DNA of 6,534 bases from positions 1-6,534 of the forward strand of contig JAISTA010000013.1 of the NCBI GenBank assembly GCA_031272845.1. Direction: 5' to 3'. The notes beneath the pieces are model-generated. The model was not told where the DNA came from. It saw only the letters and a list, made by a program, of their open reading frames with translations, and made no database searches. This stretch comes from Oscillospiraceae bacterium (GTDB taxonomy: Bacteria > Bacillota > Clostridia > Oscillospirales > Oscillospiraceae). The position numbers and the translations under genes were made by a program. How positions within the stretch are numbered: the first letter of the stretch is position 1; every line of letters starts with the position of its first letter. Shown here piece by piece: positions 4,703 to 6,534 of the stretch.

Positions 4703-5466
4703 ATCGCATCCGCTTTTTGTTTTTCGGCTTTGGCCAAGGTCATTAAGTCCTCGCTGATCGCCGCCTGTCCGTCGGAGCACATTTCAAGTATCGCGACAAA
4801 CGTCGCAATCAGCTCCGAACGCGAGCTGCAGCGGCTGAAGATTTCCGCCACGGTCAACTGCCGTCCGCTGCGCAAAAGCGCATGTATCTCGTCTATCTTG
4901 CTGTCTATCGGGTAAACGGAGAGCTGCGGATAGGCGGTTTTTGCGCGCTCCTCGTTTGTGAGCGTCTCCAGCTTGCGGCGGTAAATGTCCAGCACAAGGT
5001 AAAACAGCTCATCCGGCATATGCGGGAAATTATAGCTCAAATCCGGCGCGATCATTTCCGGAGGGTGCACGTACAGCTCGCCCAACGCCCCCTGCATGTC
5101 GGCAAGCGAGGGCAAAACCTTTAGCAGCCGCTCGTACACATCCGCCTTGCGCAGCGCCTCAAGGCTTGAAACAAGCTCCGCAAGCTCCGGAGGATCGGCC
5201 TCTCCGACAAGCATTTTGGACTTTATCAGCATAAGCTGCGACGCCATAGCGATGAATTCAGACGCGACGTTCAGGTTAAGCTCCACGCGCTCGGCAATCC
5301 ACGTTTGAAACTGCTCCAGAATCCGCGAAACGGAAATATCGCGTATCTGCATTTTGTTTTGGGACAGAAGCTGGAGTATGAGAAACAAGGGACCTGTAAA
5401 GTCCTCCGCTCCCTGCTTGCCGGAAATAGCCTCCGGCAGGTAAAATTCCGGCTCAAAATCAGACAT
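4699..5466 (-). CDS. scpA: Segregation and condensation protein A (kleisin)
   Basis: The kleisin subunit that bridges the heads of the SMC dimer and binds ScpB. It is 255 residues, typical for the family. The N-terminal SMC-neck-binding region holds DFTGPLFLILQLLSQNKMQI (residues 22-41), then RDISVSRILEQF and LNVASEFIAMASQLMLIKSKMLV (65-87), all hallmarks. The middle is a variable helical linker. The C-terminal winged helix includes LTVAEIFSRCSSRSELIATFVAILEM (204-229). The start ATG at 5466-5464 shares one base with the engB stop (TGATG). A TTG three bases upstream (5469) is in frame and would add one residue; ATG is preferred. An AAAGAGAG stretch in the end of engB may serve as a distant Shine-Dalgarno sequence. 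It overlaps scpB by 4 bases, so engB-scpA-scpB are read from one message with coupled translation. Confidence 0.95.
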   Translation of the reverse strand: MSDFEPEFYLPEAISGKQGAEDFTGPLFLILQLLSQNKMQIRDISVSRILEQFQTWIAERVELNLNVASEFIAMASQLMLIKSKMLVGEADPPELAELVSSLEALRKADVYERLLKVLPSLADMQGALGELYVHPPEMIAPDLSYNFPHMPDELFYLVLDIYRRKLETLTNEERAKTAYPQLSVYPIDSKIDEIHALLRSGRQLTVAEIFSRCSSRSELIATFVAILEMCSDGQAAISEDLMTLAKAEKQKADAI

Positions 5467-6056
5467 CAATCAGTTTTTCTCTCTTTTGTTATCTCGGCAA
5501 AAAGCGCGTCGCGTCCCTGCCCCGCAGTCGCCGAATACGGGATTATGTGCGCGTCCGGTATCGCAAGAGTTTCTTCTATGAGGGCAAGATTCCCCTCAAG
5601 CTCAGACTTTTTTATCTTGTCGAGCTTGTTTGCGACAACGACGCAGGGCGTGCCCGTTCCGGAAAACCAGTTTGCCATCATAATATCGTCCGCCGTCGGC
5701 TTATGGCGAATATCCACTATGAAAACGCCCAGAACGAACTCCGCGCGCGCAAAATAGTCCTCGCACAGCTTTGCCCAGCGGTCTTTTTCGCTCTTGGCAA
5801 TCTTGGCGTAGCCGTAACCGGGTAAATCCGCAAAGCGCAGCCTGCCGTCCACGTCAAAGTAGTTGATATGCACAGTTTTGCCGGGCTTTTCGCCGACCCG
5901 CGCCATATTTTTGCGGCGCACAAGACTGTTTATCACTGACGATTTGCCGACGTTCGACTTTCCGGCAAAGCAAATCTCAGGAAGACCGCCGCCGAGAATA
6001 TCCCGCGCCGTCGCCGCCGATTTTATGAAGCTTACGTTGTTTATGTTGAGTTGCAT
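5466..6056 (-). CDS. engB: Ribosome biogenesis GTPase EngB/YsxC (YihA)
   Basis: A TRAFAC-class GTPase needed for late assembly of the 50S ribosomal subunit; it is essential in Bacillus subtilis. It is 196 residues, the usual size. All G motifs are visible: G1 P-loop GKSNVGKSS (32-40), G2 Thr61 in EKPGKTVHINYF, G3 DLPGYGYA (77-84), G4 NKLDK (143-147) and G5 YSAT (174-177). FAGKSNVGKSS and ADLPGYGYAK are diagnostic for this subfamily against Era or EngA. The start ATG at 6056-6054 has AAGG 10 bases upstream. It heads the tightly coupled engB-scpA-scpB group and lies 42 bases after the end of the VanW-family gene. No terminator hairpin is visible in that gap, so the genes may share a transcript. 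Confidence 0.96.
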   Translation of the reverse strand: MQLNINNVSFIKSAATARDILGGGLPEICFAGKSNVGKSSVINSLVRRKNMARVGEKPGKTVHINYFDVDGRLRFADLPGYGYAKIAKSEKDRWAKLCEDYFARAEFVLGVFIVDIRHKPTADDIMMANWFSGTGTPCVVVANKLDKIKKSELEGNLALIEETLAIPDAHIIPYSATAGQGRDALFAEITKERKTD

Positions 6057-6098
6057 TAATGCTTTACCTTGGTAGCTGAATTTACGGCGGACGCTGTT

Positions 6099-6534
6099 CT
6101 ATTCGGCGGCGTCATCATTCAGATACTCCTCCGGCACATACTTGACAAGCGAATCGTTCTTTTGAAGCAATTCGATTTCAAGCGGCTCGCCGTGTCCTAT
6201 TTTTAAGTATTTATTGCGCCAAAGCTCATTTCGGCGGTAATACCCGTCTTGCGTCTTGACAAAACGGTGATTTTTTTCGAATACATGGTACGCAAACGGC
6301 AGCTCCTCACTTGTGCGCAGGTCGCCGTTTATGCACTTGTCGTCAAACCAGAAAAGCAGCTGAAACGTACGGTCTGTATCGTTCCTGAACCGGTAGTCGA
6401 GGTAGTTATACGAAACCGTAGCCCCGCTTCCGAAAGGGACGACGCGCCTGTCGTCCGGAAACGGGTCAAGGCTGTGGTGATGGCGCTCAGTTACGGTCAG
6501 CGGGCTGTGCAGACAGAGCCAGTGAATCAGGTTC
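6099..6534 (-). CDS. VanW-family protein, 5' end beyond the window
   Basis: The frame is open from the right edge to the TAG at 6101-6099 and gives 144 C-terminal residues. The fragment begins NLIHWLCLHSPLTVTERHHH, followed by HSLDPFPDDRRVVPFGSGAT, then YNYLDYRFRN, FQLLFWF and AYHVFEKNHRF. This set is characteristic of the VanW family, named after the accessory protein of the vanB-type vancomycin resistance cluster (about 275 residues). The function of VanW is unknown; a role at the cell envelope is suspected. No vanH, vanB or vanX homologue is visible here, and chromosomal VanW paralogues are common in Firmicutes, so this gene alone says nothing about glycopeptide resistance. The conserved motifs in the visible half are intact. 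The last residues (EEYLNDDAAE) are acidic. It precedes engB on the same strand. Confidence 0.88.
   Translation of the reverse strand, partial: NLIHWLCLHSPLTVTERHHHSLDPFPDDRRVVPFGSGATVSYNYLDYRFRNDTDRTFQLLFWFDDKCINGDLRTSEELPFAYHVFEKNHRFVKTQDGYYRRNELWRNKYLKIGHGEPLEIELLQKNDSLVKYVPEEYLNDDAAE

Noticed and set aside
4703..4780. Extended N-terminus for ScpB starting at 4780
   Set aside because: The extra 26 residues lie within scpA coding sequence and are unlike ScpB, while the ATG at 4702 overlaps the scpA stop as ATGA and matches the family start.

Overview
The window is a GC-rich bacterial chromosomal segment. It most likely comes from an endospore-forming member of the Clostridia (Firmicutes). 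Three things point that way: a spore protein of the YtfJ/GerW family directly after a DUF2953 gene and scpAB, a VanW-family gene, and ATGA/TGATG-coupled gene pairs. The taxonomic call is an inference from gene content. No rRNA or tRNA gene is visible.

Layout, left to right. Bases 1-741 (+) hold the C-terminal two thirds of a UDP-N-acetylglucosamine 2-epimerase (WecB/MnaA), cut by the window edge. It converges on a complete 23S rRNA m5U methyltransferase of the RlmD/RlmCD type (821-2146, -), and the two share a bidirectional hairpin terminator. Next comes an AT-rich spacer (2147-2292) with a perfect 15-bp palindrome and two back-to-back perfect hairpins. These precede two small, unrecognised, translationally coupled + strand genes of 52 and 101 codons (2293-2753). 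The second encodes a cysteine-rich, zinc-ribbon-like protein. A 155-bp spacer with three consecutive hairpins follows, one with a perfect 19-bp stem.

The rest (2909-6534) reads on the - strand. In transcription order it holds a VanW-family gene (partial, entering from the right edge), engB/ysxC (ribosome-assembly GTPase), scpA and scpB (kleisin and winged-helix partners of SMC), a DUF2953 membrane protein, and ytfJ. engB-scpA and scpA-scpB overlap by 1 and 4 bases, so these three are almost certainly one transcript. The DUF2953 gene and ytfJ follow after gaps of 51 and 66 bases and may have their own promoter input.

Most genes are conserved housekeeping functions: envelope precursor synthesis, rRNA modification, ribosome assembly, chromosome condensation and spore germination. 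The part that ordinary annotation does not explain is 2147-2907: the two-gene cassette and the palindromes and hairpins bracketing it. It looks like a small accessory insertion between two conserved blocks, but its function cannot be read from the sequence alone.
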